NCBI GenBank assembly: GCA_963669975.1
Contig: CAVLJG010000006.1
Coordinates: 71,145,648 to 71,209,647, forward strand
Direction: 5' to 3'
Length of the DNA stretch: 64,000 nt
Source: Acanthoscelides obtectus
Taxonomy: Eukaryota > Arthropoda > Insecta > Coleoptera > Chrysomelidae
Positions 35,096-46,498 of the stretch are shown in pieces. The translations under genes were made by a program, and so were the position numbers. The notes below the pieces were generated by a model. It had not been told where the DNA came from and made no database searches. It worked only from the letters and a program-made list of their open reading frames with translations. The first letter of the stretch is position 1, and every line of letters begins with the position of its first letter.

Positions 35096-36376
35096 GGCTA
35101 TTATTTATCGACCCATCCCACACCAAAAACTCACTTTGTATATCCATATGATTTCAACTCTTTGCGGCTCTGGATTTTTTCGTTGTTTCAATAGTTGTAG
35201 AACTATTTACTCTACCTGGCTTGTAGAATAAAATTGCATTACATAAGAATAATAAAGGAATTTGTGTTTAATGAAGAGCTAGTACCGATCAATTTTCTCA
35301 ATGGATTAAGGCACGATTTGGTTGAGAAAAGATCTATAAAATAGAGCTTTGAGAAGGTTCTATCACGTTTCTAGTTGCACAATGAACACGTTAAAAATTA
35401 CGTTATCTGTAAGCATTGATTAATGTATACTACAACCTAATACTATGTATATACCCGCGACCAAGAAATTATCAGACGTAGCATCATCTATCAGAATTTG
35501 CCACAGATATGTGTCTCCTCTCAGCACTAATTAGAGATACATATCTCATTTCATCTCGGATAATTTCCTGGACGCGGGAATACAGTACCTAATATATTCA
35601 GTCAGAACACGATAATCAACGCTCTAAGTGACAGGAGCATTTTAGGAACTTAATGTAATGTAGCGTGTCGTTGTGTCTTCATAATAATACAATGTTCCGC
35701 TGTGAACCGTGAATGAAAGCAAGCTGCTTGTCGACATAATATAACAGGTCTAATTAAAAGCCGAATGATAAACAGGCGGCAAAAAGCGGGCGTTGACGCT
35801 GCGGCAACGGCGGCGGAGCGTGAAACAAAGGCGCGGCCCACGACAACTTGATAGGTATACGTACACATCCGACATAAATTAATTTCACACCGTCACGGCT
35901 TGCTGGATTGCACCTGGCAATTGATGGTACGTGTAAAATGGGTAGCTTAAATCCTTCCTTGATGCCGATGATTTTAAATTTTGAAGCTTTTTTCAGTTGT
36001 ATGAGCTGCAAATCTTGGAAATCCGTGACCATTTATCTCGATCGTTCGTAGATTTTTGCAATCTCGGAAACGGAAAAAGCTTTGGTCCGCATTTGTTATC
36101 CAAGAACAGCTTTTCACCTTAGTTGCAAGGAGAAAAAGCTATGCACACCACTGCTGGTATCTTTTAGCTGCCCCTGAATTTATAGCAGGTCCAGCGAAGA
36201 CCAAGCCATTGTATGCTGATTAGGCACTACCGAGACCACCAATTTTATGTCCATTGTCGAAATATTAAATCGCATGCCAAGTATGTTTGGCTTGCAATAT
36301 TTTTTCTGTGCTTCTGTCCCTTTCGATCGGCCCACATAGTGCTGCTATTTCTTCACCACGCTTGGGATATTATGTC
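35096..36376. other. Non-coding stretch with a GC-rich island
   Basis: 35,754-35,960 is GC-rich (GCGGCAACGGCGGCGGAGCG; TTTCACACCGTCACGGCTTG) and begins with AATTAAAAGCCGAATGATAA. Overlapping frames (72-92 codons) on the minus strand read proline/alanine-rich text that follows from base composition. A GCATTGATTAATGTATACTA phrase at 35,413-35,432 matches the terminus of foldback family F1 and may be a solo end. The island could be regulatory; no direct evidence. Confidence 0.4.
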
Positions 36377-36876
36377 ATTGATTAACATAATACATATACC
36401 CGAAGATAGCCAACCATATACTGTATTTCGGCTTAAAAAAGTATCTTATAGCTACGAGCGCCATCTTTGAGATAACGGCAGAAATGAAATGAATTTAGAG
36501 ATACGCTTTAAAAAGAGTTAGAGTGTTTGATTCTGACTTTGTCCAATAGATGGTGCTAGGATCTTCGATCCCTTACTAGCGCTTTTCTAATGCCTATTTT
36601 AATTGAGTATCTTCATGCGTTCCAACTGAAGATACCCAATTGAAATAGCCATTAGAATGGCACGAAAAAAGGATTGAAAATCCAGAGCTATATATGGGAC
36701 AGTAACAGAGCCAAACACCATAACTCTTTTTAAATTAGATTTCTAAATTAATTTTTGTGTTCTGCTACCGTCTTATAGGTGGCGCTAGTATCTTTTAGAT
36801 CCCTTTTTGGGCTGTATATGTATATCTTCAGGTAGTATACGTTAATCAGTGATTATGTGCAACAGAAATTAGTTGT
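36377..36876. repeat. Foldback family F1, copy b (~500 bp, most complete)
   Basis: Left end CATTGATTAACATAATACAT and CCCGAAGATA; right end, read inward, CACTGATTAACGTATACTAC and CTGAAGATA. Inside are at least two nested inverted pairs: ACGAGCGCCATCTTTGAGAT against CAATAGATGGTGCTAGGATC, and TATTTTAATTGAGTATCTTC against GAAGATACCCAATTGAAATA. Almost the whole element can fold on itself. Shares order and motifs with copies at 34,757 and 6,020. Confidence 0.7.
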
Positions 36877-37044
36877 TCTAAGCGTTCATGCCTTCGTTTA
36901 TCGAGGCTCTTTACCTGGTGATAATGCTTCTACTTTTGAAGCTCTTGAAATTCAATTCATGTGCTTACTGAAGACATATAACTGACGGTATGCCTCTTGA
37001 GTGACTTCAATCTCATAGTTATATACCATAACCAATTACTGTAA

Positions 37045-38151
37045 TTTGACCTATCCAAAGCCTTTGATTCAAATATAATCGTTCTCAAGTAGTCAGTATT
37101 ACAGCTGAAAATGGTGATTTGTGTTATTCGAAAGAAGCGAAAATTAGTACGGGGGTTCCACAGGGCTCAATTCTTCGACCAATTTTATTTTTAGTGTACA
37201 TAAATGATCTAACCGAATCTATTAACTTAACTTCGTTATTCACGTACGCTAATGATATATCGGGTATAGTGGCTGACAAAAACATAGAGCAGTTGTCTCA
37301 AAATTAACTAAGCTTGTCAATAATGTAGCTCAATGGCGCAATGATAACTTACTACATTTGAACATCGATAAAACGAATATTGTATATTTCATTAACGACT
37401 CTACCAAATCACTTTCTGTGAAAATAACGGAGAAACCATAGTTCAACCGAACGCTGCATAGTTTCGTGGACGTGGACAGAACAAATAACAGCAGTGCTAT
37501 CGAAAATGAACTCTGCCTGCTATTTAATACACAGTATTAGAGATCACGTTAGTACTGAAATCTTGAAAATGGCTTACTTTGATTATGTACAATCTATGAT
37601 ACAATACAGCATAGTATTTTGGTTTCACTCTTCGAAATCTGCCGATGTTTTTATATGCCAGAAACGAATTTTAAGAACAGCATTAAAATTATCCCATCTT
37701 GCAGAGAGTACTTCAAACAGTTCAAAATATTGACAGTTCCATGTATATGTATTGATACAAAGCAAAACCGCGATAAATATAGGAAAAACAGTTATTATTA
37801 CAATAACATGATCACTAGAAACTGTAAAAATCTAAGTGTGCCCCATCATGAGACCAGATTATATTAGCAAAGCCATACTATAACGGTATAAAATGTTTAA
37901 TGCTTTGCCCGTTCATATAAAAGACTGCACCAATACATTTGGCTTCAAAAAATATTGACAGATTATTTAATAGAAAAGGCCTTTTATTCACTGAATGAAT
38001 ATTTTAATTGTCCATAGTTTTTTGATGTAATGTTTTTGTGTGTACGTGTGGCAATAACGGTTTGGGTTTGTGTTTATTTATTCTCATGTTGACGTTGTCT
38101 ATGTTTACCACTGTAAACCTTATGAGAATAAATTATTATTATTATTATTAC
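37045..38151 (+). pseudogene. LINE 3' half (reverse transcriptase to microsatellite tail)
   Basis: FDLSKAFDSNII opens the palm domain, then GVPQGSILRPILFLVYINDL, catalytic box LFTYANDI (YADD changed to YAND, so inactive), and LLHLNIDKTNIVYF. A one-base loss in an A-run near 37,304 breaks the frame here but not in the mirror copy. Downstream, VSTEILKMAYFDYVQSMIQY and CQKRILRTALKL are the post-catalytic region of Jockey/CR1-type LINEs. The element ends after AGAATAAA in a run of TTA units (38,133-38,150), a typical LINE 3' tail. Truncated at the 5' end, as most LINE copies are. Confidence 0.85.
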
Positions 38152-38946
38152 ATATACTGGAGGACCTTAAGTACGAAATATGAATCTTAAAAATATCGTC
38201 TGGCATTAACGTTGTCTCACCTATAATGCAAGGACACCAACGAATTTGCCACCCACGTTTTGTTTATTGACAGATCGTAAAGGAGCATGTGTTAATTACA
38301 TATTATGATATTAATGATCAGCAATAAACCTGGCAATATGGAAATTGGGATGTTAAAATGTACGAGGAATGCTACTCACGGTAGTAAAACCGGTCGTAAC
38401 AATATAATAAAAATTTAAGTTGAGACAATGGAATGAATAAATGCATTTGGAGGTAGAAAGGCATCTTGAGTAATCGCATAGTGATTTTAGAACAAAACAG
38501 GCTTTTTGACAACTTTTTGCTGGAATGGGATGTATTCTGGATATCTAAGGGGGCAGGGTAACACGTCGCAAGTGTCGGTCTGCTGGATTACGGAAATCTC
38601 AACTAGTTACGGAGAGAAAAGCACTAGTCCATTGTCATGTCACATAATCTCATTTACTTTATCCGGTTGCGAATTTTCGCACAAATGTTTCATGTCAAAC
38701 TTCATATCAAATTCCTTTTCGTGGCATGCGGCCCCTAGTGAATATTTTACGTGTATGAGTATTTTGGATATTTTTGGTCAACGTACCATCTAAGGTCTTA
38801 GAATTATTGCTATACTGAACGGTATCAGTACTGTCACTGATATGGGCATTTAATATCGCTGTTAATTCAACATTTAGAGGCTAGTAGAGGGAGAACTTAC
38901 AACCTGCACTTCATTCTACTTGCAATCTTCGTTGCCATCATTTTTG

Positions 38947-39600
38947 AAGAAGAGCAAGCGCACAATGGCGTTCCGAGGTCTCATAAAGAGCAAGCTCATG
39001 GTTCATTCAGCACTCTTGAGCAAGAACTACGTCCTGTAGTTGATTCTGTCCACATTTTTCCATATCCCCACGTACGTTTATAGCTTTTGAAGAAAAGCAA
39101 TGCCACCATGGGGTACCCTGGCCCCCGTAAAAAGCAATATCGTTGTTCATTCGACATTGTGGTTAGTTCAGCATGCGCACGCCAATGGCTTTTCAAGAAT
39201 GCTCGTGATATTTGGCACTATAAAGAACTATTTCGCTGTTTATTCGACACTTCGTGGGTAGTTGAGCGAGAACTGAAATCTCCAATTAATCCTGTTCACA
39301 TTTTTCCTTATCATCACGTATGCATCTTGCTTTTGAAGAAGAGCAAGGCCACCATGATGTTCCCTGGCACCTAAAGAACAATCTGGCTGCTCATTCAACA
39401 CTTTGTGGCTGGTTAAGCGAGAACTAAGACTTGCAGTTGATCCTGTTTACATTCGACCTTATCCTTATGTACGCCTCTGACTTTGAAGAAGAACAGGGCC
39501 ACCATGACGTTCCCTGGTCACATAAAGAACAATCTCGCTGTTCATTCAACACTTCGTGGCTAGTTGAGCGAGAACTGAGACCTGCAGATGATTCGTCCCC
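38947..39600 (+). repeat. Imperfect tandem repeat, four units of ~145-150 bp
   Basis: Unit starts (GAAGAGCAAG-like) at 38,947, 39,089, 39,335 and 39,485. Shared phrases in order: GCCACCATGATGTTCCCTGG, AAAGAACAATCTCGCTGTTC, ATTCAACACTTCGTGGCTAG, TTGAGCGAGAACTGAGACCT, GATCCTGTTCACATTTTTCC, TTATCCTTATGTACG. Unit 2 carries ~96 extra bases (39,160-39,255). Frames stay open over parts of it because stops are scarce in the unit, but units differ by non-multiples of three and I see no encoded protein repeat. Confidence 0.75.
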
Positions 39601-40479
39601 GTTGGCAGCGTCCGTTGAAAATTACAGCGTGCCATTATGCGCTATTAATTACAGTTTATCGTCCGCGAGCTGCTTTTGCTTTTAATTACCGATGCGATGC
39701 GCTGTGCTGTCTCGGAGGTTCAGTTATTGCCAGATGATATGCTCGTAATCTTGTGATTCCGATTAGGTACTTAACTGCAGCCGAATGCCAGATCGGACTC
39801 CCAACACTCTTGTTCTCTTTATGTTGCTGTCTTGTTGCCTCAGAGATGTGATGGATGCTTGGCAACCATTCACGCCCAGTGTGGTGCCTTAAGGCAGATT
39901 ACTCATCTGCTGACAATGTAGTGAGAAACGGCATCAAGTAGGTGGACTCTGCACTTCCCACGCAACGCTTTTATAAGCTCATAAAGGATTACGTTCGGCT
40001 GTAATTAGTTCCTTTTAGAAAAGGGTTAGTTATGGGCCAAGTAAAAAAATTAAATGGATCCAGTCTGTAGAATAGACCCAGATAATTAATCCATAGTCCC
40101 CACCCATTTAACAACGGTACAATCTAGAAGCTTCTTCCTTGCCCTACCGATCGTAATGAGTATATGGCAACGTTGCTAAACCACGCTAGCCAACCGTGAG
40201 CCAGCGGCGAGCGGTCAGACCCCCACACGACCGACACGCGACGCGTGGGCTGAAAATAATAATCATTCAAGGGCAAATCTACGGGGACATTGTGATGTAT
40301 AAAATATGTCTGATCGGAGCATAGATTACCGGAGCTGGAAGCGTATGAATATACACACGCCAAAAACAAAGATATACCCTCAACCACCTCATACCACCAC
40401 CATTTTTTTTCTTAAATAGTGAGGAGCCTCTAAAACGCCACAAACCGAAGATCGATTTTCATCCGGTACTTTCCAAGCT
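39601..40479. other. Non-coding stretch with TAATTA-rich GC island
   Basis: 39,620-39,720 combines GC-rich text with homeodomain-like cores (GCGCTATTAATTACAG, GCTTTTAATTACCGATG). 39,930-40,020 is a copy of the short repeat at 12,152-12,260. 40,150-40,260 is another GC-rich segment (CAACGTTGCTAAACCACGCT; CGACACGCGACGCGTGGGCT). No gene recognised; the 87-codon minus-strand frame at 40,124-40,387 differs in length from its mirror because of a one-base indel, which argues against selection on it. Confidence 0.4.
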
Positions 40480-40640
40480 ATAGAGAGGTCAGTGATTAGC
40501 GGACAGATAGATCGACAGACCAATCAACAGTTAAACGGACGTGAGTTCATGTCATGTAGCGTCCACATAATATGTCATTTTCGTATTTTTTTGGGATTAT
40601 AACACATGCTCGCCAGAAGCGTGGAAACTAAAAAGAAAAA
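40480..40640 (+). repeat. Partial copy of dispersed repeat family R1
   Basis: GTCAGTGATTAGCGGACAGA, TAGATCGACAGACC, CATGTAGCGTCCA, and a CCAGAAGCGTGGAAAC end follow the block order of the R1 copies at 10,985 and 25,265 but are diverged. Confidence 0.5.
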
Positions 40641-40892
40641 CTTGTTTTTCCTCGTCCTACTTCTTGAGTCTTTCGCAAATGAATGAAAATTCTAAACCTT
40701 ATGATATATTACGCGTGACTTGAATGGTTTAGATATTTTGTCTGTTTACTCGAATTTTTCGAAAAGTCAATACCGTAGTGTGTTCAATAGCAGTGCCGCT
40801 AACAGCGACGGTTCCAACTAATAGCAGCGGTACGCGATTTACAATGGATCGATTCTGGTGCGATAGTTGGTGCTTCGCACTATCACGCTGAT

Positions 40893-41340
40893 CCTTAATA
40901 TTCTTCAAACATCCGTTAACAAAAATCCAAAGCATTTCATGATGTATTGTTATTGTAAACCTTTGTTTTTCATTTGTTGCTGAAGCGCGTACTTAGTGTA
41001 ACATATATTCTGCGTGTATGCAAGAGAGATGTAGCTAGCGGCCGCCCGTCGCTATCCCGCTCACACAGAGTATACAGTGAGCGGGCGTTTTATTCACAAT
41101 TACTAAACTCAAAGGTTTACAATAACAATACCTCCTAAAATGCTTTGAACGTTTGTTAATGAATATTTGAAGAATCATTATGATCTTTGGCAATATTAAT
41201 ATTTTCGTTTTCTCATGATTCTTGTTTGGAGTCGAAAATGTCATATTTTGCACTTTTCCAAATATTAAATCGCTTGTATCTTGAAAACTGTCAACTTAAG
41301 AGAAAAGCTCCAAAGGGCCTTTTTTGTTCAAGATGTCCTA
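40893..41340. repeat. Foldback repeat family F2, copy 2, with a hairpin at its centre
   Basis: Left arm ATTCTTCAAACATCCGTTAA and GTATTGTTATTGTAAACCTT (40,899-40,965) is matched inverted by AAGGTTTACAATAACAATAC (from 41,113, allowing for an extra base) and TTAATGAATATTTGAAGAAT (41,157-41,176). The centre holds a perfect hairpin at 41,056-41,085 (CCCGCTCAC, 12-base loop, GTGAGCGGG) beside GCGGCCGCCCG. The tail to 41,340 aligns with copy 1 at 28.3-28.5 kb. Confidence 0.65.
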
Positions 41341-42036
41341 AATCCTGTCTGTTTTTCAGAAACATTTTACCGAAACTAAAACGTTTGCCAATGACCGCCA
41401 GTTACAACTATTCGTCAGACAGGCTAAATAGGTGGCGTTAGAAATCTATAGCTTAGCAAATATTGAGGTGGTACAATTTTAACACCGGTACAATATACTC
41501 GTTTTTCCCCTAATTGAAAATACATATCACTAACTTTCCTACGAACAATAGAACGAATACAACCTCCGATAAAACCTGGTATATTTATAATAGCATCGCA
41601 TCGTGCCAATTATTAGAAACATAGTAACTCCCCGCCCTCTTTGACAAAAAACACTATAATTTGCCATAAGGAAATTCGTCCGTTCTAAGCAGCTGAAAGG
41701 TTATATCGCTGTGTGCCACTCGACTGCTAAAAGCATCAATTTGGCATTTTTAGCGCTCCCCTCTTTTAGAGTGGGGCCCATTGTGCCACGCTTAGATTAT
41801 CTGATGATCCTCATCATAAATACATACGTATACCGGCAATATATAGATGTAATCTGGCTAATGTCACGAAGGGCCATACTAGGGGAAATCGTGTACATGC
41901 GTGGCAATTTCAGTGATTTGCGTTATCTTCCAGCTTAATGTAGTACGATTTTTAGACCGTAGAAGGCAGAGCCTAAACACACAAATACCGCAATTATGAT
42001 TAAGCAGTTAGAGAGGCTGTAAGAATGCCGAATATA

Positions 42037-43227
42037 AAGGGTGTTCGTAACAAACAACTGAAATATTTATTGGATTATGGTGTTATACACTTTGGAATTA
42101 CGTATTAAACAACACATCAGTTAAATTGCTGGCACATGTCGTGCTATATCGTTGATACAGCGTCTGATTTCAGCTTTGAATACGTCAGTAGTTGCAGGCT
42201 TGTTGGCATATACTTGTGACTTCAGATAAACTCAAAGCCAAAAGTCCAAAGGTGTTAAATCGCATGAGCGTGGCGGCCAACTCTGGTCACCAAACCGGGA
42301 GATGACTTGAGCAGGAGCAAACTCATGCAAAACTGCCAATGTTTCATAAGCAGTATGGCATGTGGCACCATCCTGCTGAACCATATGTCATTAAGAGCCA
42401 TGACTTCTAATTGTGGCACAGTTAACTGAGTAATCATTGCACGATAACGTTCGTCATTCACTGTTAGTGGATTATCCGCCTCGTCGTCAAAGAAAAACGG
42501 TCCAATAATTCCGCCAGACCATAGTGCATACCAAACAGTGACACGTTTTGGATGCACAACTTTCTCATGAATTACTCTTGGATTCTCTGTGCCCCAAATG
42601 TGGCAGTTTTGTCTATTTACGAAGCCATCGAGATGAAAATGGGCCTCATCGCTAAAAATGATTTTGTCTACAAAATCACCATTCACATACTGTTGCCCAA
42701 GGATGAAATTGCAAAACTCTCTTCGTTGTGCATGGTCTGTTGGCACAAGCTGTTGAGTAAATTGGACTTTGCAGACATGCATGTGTAAATATTTCGTTAA
42801 AATACGTTGGAGAGTGGCTGTTTTAATGTCCAATTCTTGAGCGCAATGACGAATCGACGTCCCTGGACTCTCGGCTACATTTTCGCGAACTGCTCGGACA
42901 TTTTCTTCTGAACTACCGCCGCGAGCACGTCTCGTATGTTTCACATCATTAACAGAACCAGTACTTTCAATTTTTTGGATTATCCTTTTCACAGTGGGTG
43001 GGGGTAGAAACATTATTCCGACCGAATATTAGCTGCACTTTTCGAATCGTTCACCACTTTGGTAATGTAATAATTTTTAACAATTAGAATACGCTGTTCT
43101 ATTGTGTAATGATTCATTTTCATAAACTCCCGCCTGTCTACTATCAATCTGTCATGTCACAATCATTATGACATTATGACTGCCAAAATGGAGCTGAATT
43201 CATATATTGCTTTTTTGATACACCCTT
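42037..43227 (-). mobile_element. DD41D transposon family B, 1.19 kb (left-arm copy)
   Basis: Ends AAGGGTGT (left, 42,037) and its inverse ACACCCTT (right, ending 43,227), with TA on both sides (42,035-42,036; 43,228-43,229). Similarity of the terminal repeats fades after ~30 imperfect bases. Encodes one transposase on the minus strand. Mirror copy at 52,629-53,821. The left copy lacks ATT near its right end (43,213-43,216) that the mirror copy has. Confidence 0.85.
42121..43117 (-). pseudogene. DD41D transposase of family B, broken (left-arm copy)
   Basis: Same gene as described for 52,742-53,737. The start codon is at 43,115-43,117 and the stop at 42,121-42,123 on the minus strand. Frames: N-terminal MNHYTIEQRILIVKNYY, shift near 43,020, a long open part with KRIIQKIESTGSVND and IIFSDEAHFHLDGFVNRQN (D1), a shift just after ALNDIWF, then DGATCHTA (D2), SCDLTPLDFWL (D3) and a TGA inside FWL-VYLKSQVY. 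A G5 run near 42,997 (G4 in the mirror) moves the break point by one base, the only case I noticed where the left arm is longer. Confidence 0.83.
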
Positions 43228-44011
43228 TAGAAAAGATGTAAATTGTTCATTTTAGCTTTTGTTTTGAAAAATTTTGTGTGAAATAATCCATGACTGTTTT
43301 AGTTTTCGATGAAGTTTAGTTTTTCCTACGAAAACGGACCCACAGTTGTGGTGAAATCACTGCTATCTGTCACCATCAACATCGGACGGCTGTCCTAAAA
43401 GCTTTGACACACTTTTATAGTCCAAGAGTTAACTCCATTAAGCTGCAAAGTGATGGACAGCTGCCATAATAGTTCACTATAACCTCAAATCTTGTGTCTT
43501 AGCAGGAGTGACGTCACTGATCGTGGTACGTTTCGTTCCGAATAACGTTTCACTCTTGATTTGATTAAAACATTGTTAGATCAAATCGTCGGCAAAAAGG
43601 ATCAAAGGTGGCCTAGTTGCCAGATTTCCCTCCTCACTACTACTACTACAGATCAAATGGAAATATAGCTGCTTGCCTTCTTCCGGAATATTTTAACATA
43701 TTTTATACATACTTCCCATAAATAATAAGTGTTTATAAAAAAATGCACGCTGTATCTACGAATAGAGGCTTAAGAAATGACAAAAAAGAACAAAACATTC
43801 TTAGAAACCAGGAAATAAAACTGATTGTTTACTTAAACTTAAACCTCGTTCTTTTTTTTTGTAGATCAAAAGGTACAGTTGATTACGAAATGGTCTGTCT
43901 GTCCGCTAGTTCAAGTAAGATGCTAATAGAAATGGAGATCGCTTATTATCTTAAGGAAAAAGATGACACTTTAATCGAGTATATTACAAAAACATGTTTC
44001 TGTTGTTTCAG

Positions 44012-44150
44012 GCTAGCAAAATGGGCCTGTCGGCGGGCGGTCACATGCCAGCCGCTGCCGCTGCGGCGGCTTTCTTCTGCCCAAACACCGGAGACGCCCT
44101 CTCACAACCACCACCCGCCCATATGGGCATCCAGGCTGGACCACCCATGG
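44012..44150 (+). CDS. Candidate host exon, Ala/Gly/Pro-rich, possibly Meis/homothorax-type C-terminal region
   Basis: A 139-bp exon with strong signals: a pyrimidine-rich run TGTTTCTGTTGTTTCAG ending at 44,011, and donor CCATGG followed by GTAAGT at 44,151. In frame 0 it encodes 46 residues plus one base (phase 1). It contains GLSAGGHMP, a run of seven alanines, FFCPNTGDALSQ, PPPAHMGIQ and AGPPMG. It is GC-rich against an AT-rich background, with a codon-like bias. Low-complexity text of this kind is typical of transcription-factor or RNA-binding-protein tails. HMGIQAGPPMG resembles the HMGIR-xGPM segment near the end of vertebrate Meis proteins, and a phase-1 exit would fit, but no homeobox exon is in the window, so the assignment is a guess. 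That it is a real exon I hold likely. Confidence 0.65.
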
Positions 44151-45998
44151 GTAAGTCATCACATATCAAACTAATCTTATCACGATACATACATATGCGA
44201 ATTGTTTTACGTCTAACGCCAAATCACTCTTTCTAACTGCCACTGGGATCTATTCATACAGTTGCCTTTTTGGAGTCGTCTCGCTTTCCATAGCTATCCT
44301 AACGTTCAGATTTAATTATTCTCTTCTAAGTGTTTCTGTCTTACGCCTCTATCCATTCCCATATCAGTTGTTTGGTCTCTATAGTTCCCTCTACTTCTGT
44401 CATTCTTCTAATTTCTCGTTTTTAGCCTTGAGAACTGACAACTCCTTCTCCAGAAGTCCATCTCCAGAACGTTTAGCTTAGCCCTTTTCCTCTGATCCAC
44501 TTCCCATATTTTCTAGGCTAGTCTCATAAATAGTTCCTTTTTTTTCCTCCTGACTTTGTCGTTCCATCAGATCGGATTCAACTGTTTCTTTGCTTTCTTT
44601 GCAATATTTAATTCCGAATATCTTCATCACACTTTCCATGATTATCTTACAAGTATAACAATTATTGTCTACTCACTAAATATATGGTGAAGAAAGCCAG
44701 TGTCCTTACCGTTGAATTTATAAACAATGTAGAGGACCTCATTTAAGCAGGTCGTTAATACACTTCCAATATTTCCGTGTACCTGTACACAACTAGTGAT
44801 TATGCTGGACGCGTACGGTAATAGCTAAATATGCGATATTTTTGTGAATCCCATCTCCCATTTCATTCTCAATCCAACCTACATACCTGCTTGTGAATTT
44901 ACTCTAGAGTTTCGGTCACAAAGGGGTCTATCCACAAAATAATAAGTTTGAGGACCTCTGATCTAGAACAATAAAAAACAGTTTTCTCTAAATTTCCATA
45001 ATCCGCTATAGTCAAATATTTATCTCCAAAAATTACACGCTCGAACTGTGGTCATTTTATCCATTGCACCCGTGAAATAATTATAAATTAACAAGGCTTT
45101 CGGTGTTAATGATACAATTTGCGGTGACCAACAAATGTTTAATTAAGGTATATAACACGTACCATTATCAATAAATTTATATTTGCACCGGTATAATTAG
45201 CTCTTTGCTCTATGCGTAATTAAAATCATTCCAACTATTTCATTTATTTTAGTGATGATAACGGTTTATGCGCGGTTGTATGTATTGATATATTTTCTTG
45301 TTTATACAAAAAAATAATCCAGATACAAATAAATTGCATGCTTGATATTATTAGGAAAATAGACCTAAAGTACAATCAGTAGCAAATTTCTTATCCAAGA
45401 TACAAATGCAAAATTAAATATTGATAATTACCGAGAATAAATAAAGTATAAGTGAAGAAACTACTACTTCTCTTTTGTTAACATGATCACTCTGCAAATT
45501 CTTTTTTAATTTATTTTTATGTGACTATCACTACATATATTCCACTGATCTCTAGGTAACTTTAACTTATCATAATATCACTAAGACTAGGATATGCTGC
45601 TTTGGACACAAAATAACAAGTTGGTACTAAGACGTGGTACACTTCAATAATCGGAAGAGTAGTGATCGTGTAAGCTGAAGAACCTCTGCACTGAGATGTA
45701 GATGCAATATTTCTTCGTGCCTGACCGCCATTTTCTTGATCTCACCAATAACAAAAAGGAATATTGGAATCACGATGAGTATCTCAATTACGAACATACC
45801 AAGGAATAGACCTCGGAATTCTAATTTGGATCCTTTGAATGATTTCGGTGATGAAATCCTGACAACCACAGAGCCACACAGGTTTCAAGGTCTCATTCTA
45901 GAACATCTTCCCAATAATCAGTAATATTGCCAGTAATGGAAGTTAAGTTCTTCTTAGCTTTTTTTGATATGGTGCTTTCATTGAGTCAGGTGGTATAG
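44151..45998. other. Putative intron sequence, no gene seen
   Basis: Follows the donor of the candidate exon. 45,050-45,290 is rich in TAAT/ATTA cores (TTTAATTAAGG, GTATAATTAGC, GCGTAATTAAAATC) and could be regulatory. A 62-codon frame (45,736-45,924) and an overlapping antisense frame are mirrored in the right arm and have no recognisable content. Ends abruptly at the N gap. Confidence 0.4.
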
Positions 45999-46498
45999 NN
46001 NNNNNNNNNNNNNNNNNNNNNNNNNNNNNNNNNNNNNNNNNNNNNNNNNNNNNNNNNNNNNNNNNNNNNNNNNNNNNNNNNNNNNNNNNNNNNNNNNNNN
46101 NNNNNNNNNNNNNNNNNNNNNNNNNNNNNNNNNNNNNNNNNNNNNNNNNNNNNNNNNNNNNNNNNNNNNNNNNNNNNNNNNNNNNNNNNNNNNNNNNNNN
46201 NNNNNNNNNNNNNNNNNNNNNNNNNNNNNNNNNNNNNNNNNNNNNNNNNNNNNNNNNNNNNNNNNNNNNNNNNNNNNNNNNNNNNNNNNNNNNNNNNNNN
46301 NNNNNNNNNNNNNNNNNNNNNNNNNNNNNNNNNNNNNNNNNNNNNNNNNNNNNNNNNNNNNNNNNNNNNNNNNNNNNNNNNNNNNNNNNNNNNNNNNNNN
46401 NNNNNNNNNNNNNNNNNNNNNNNNNNNNNNNNNNNNNNNNNNNNNNNNNNNNNNNNNNNNNNNNNNNNNNNNNNNNNNNNNNNNNNNNNNNNNNNNNN
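45999..46498. other. Assembly gap, exactly 500 N
   Basis: A run of precisely 500 ambiguous bases is a conventional scaffolding spacer of unknown true size. It separates two contigs: one ending at 45,998 and one starting at 46,499. The left contig stops in the middle of sequence that is continuous in the mirror copy's flank, so the gap position is the inner edge of the inverted repeat. Confidence 0.98.

Larger units (their letters stand above)
31877..45998 (+). repeat. Left arm of a giant inverted repeat (>=14.1 kb)
   Basis: The whole segment is repeated in reverse complement at 49,852-64,000, collinear from end to end. Base 31,877 pairs with 64,000 and base 45,998 with 49,852. Partner coordinates sum to 95,877 at the outside and 95,850 at the inside, so the left arm is a net 27 bp shorter over ~14.1 kb. 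In the segments I compared, differences are small indels, mainly one base in homopolymers; I noticed no clear substitution. The outer limit is set by the window, not by the sequence, so the arm may extend further left. The inner limit coincides exactly with the start of the N gap. Confidence 0.97.

Noticed and set aside
38133..38150. TTA microsatellite as an independent repeat
   Set aside because: It is the 3' tail of the LINE and needs no separate explanation.
42552..42788. 78-codon frame (and its mirror at 53,070-53,306)
   Set aside because: It is the antisense shadow of the family B transposase.
43743..44174. 143-codon frame running through the candidate exon
   Set aside because: It is in a different frame from the alanine/proline-rich reading, crosses the acceptor and donor sites, and changes length between arms because of one A-run indel.
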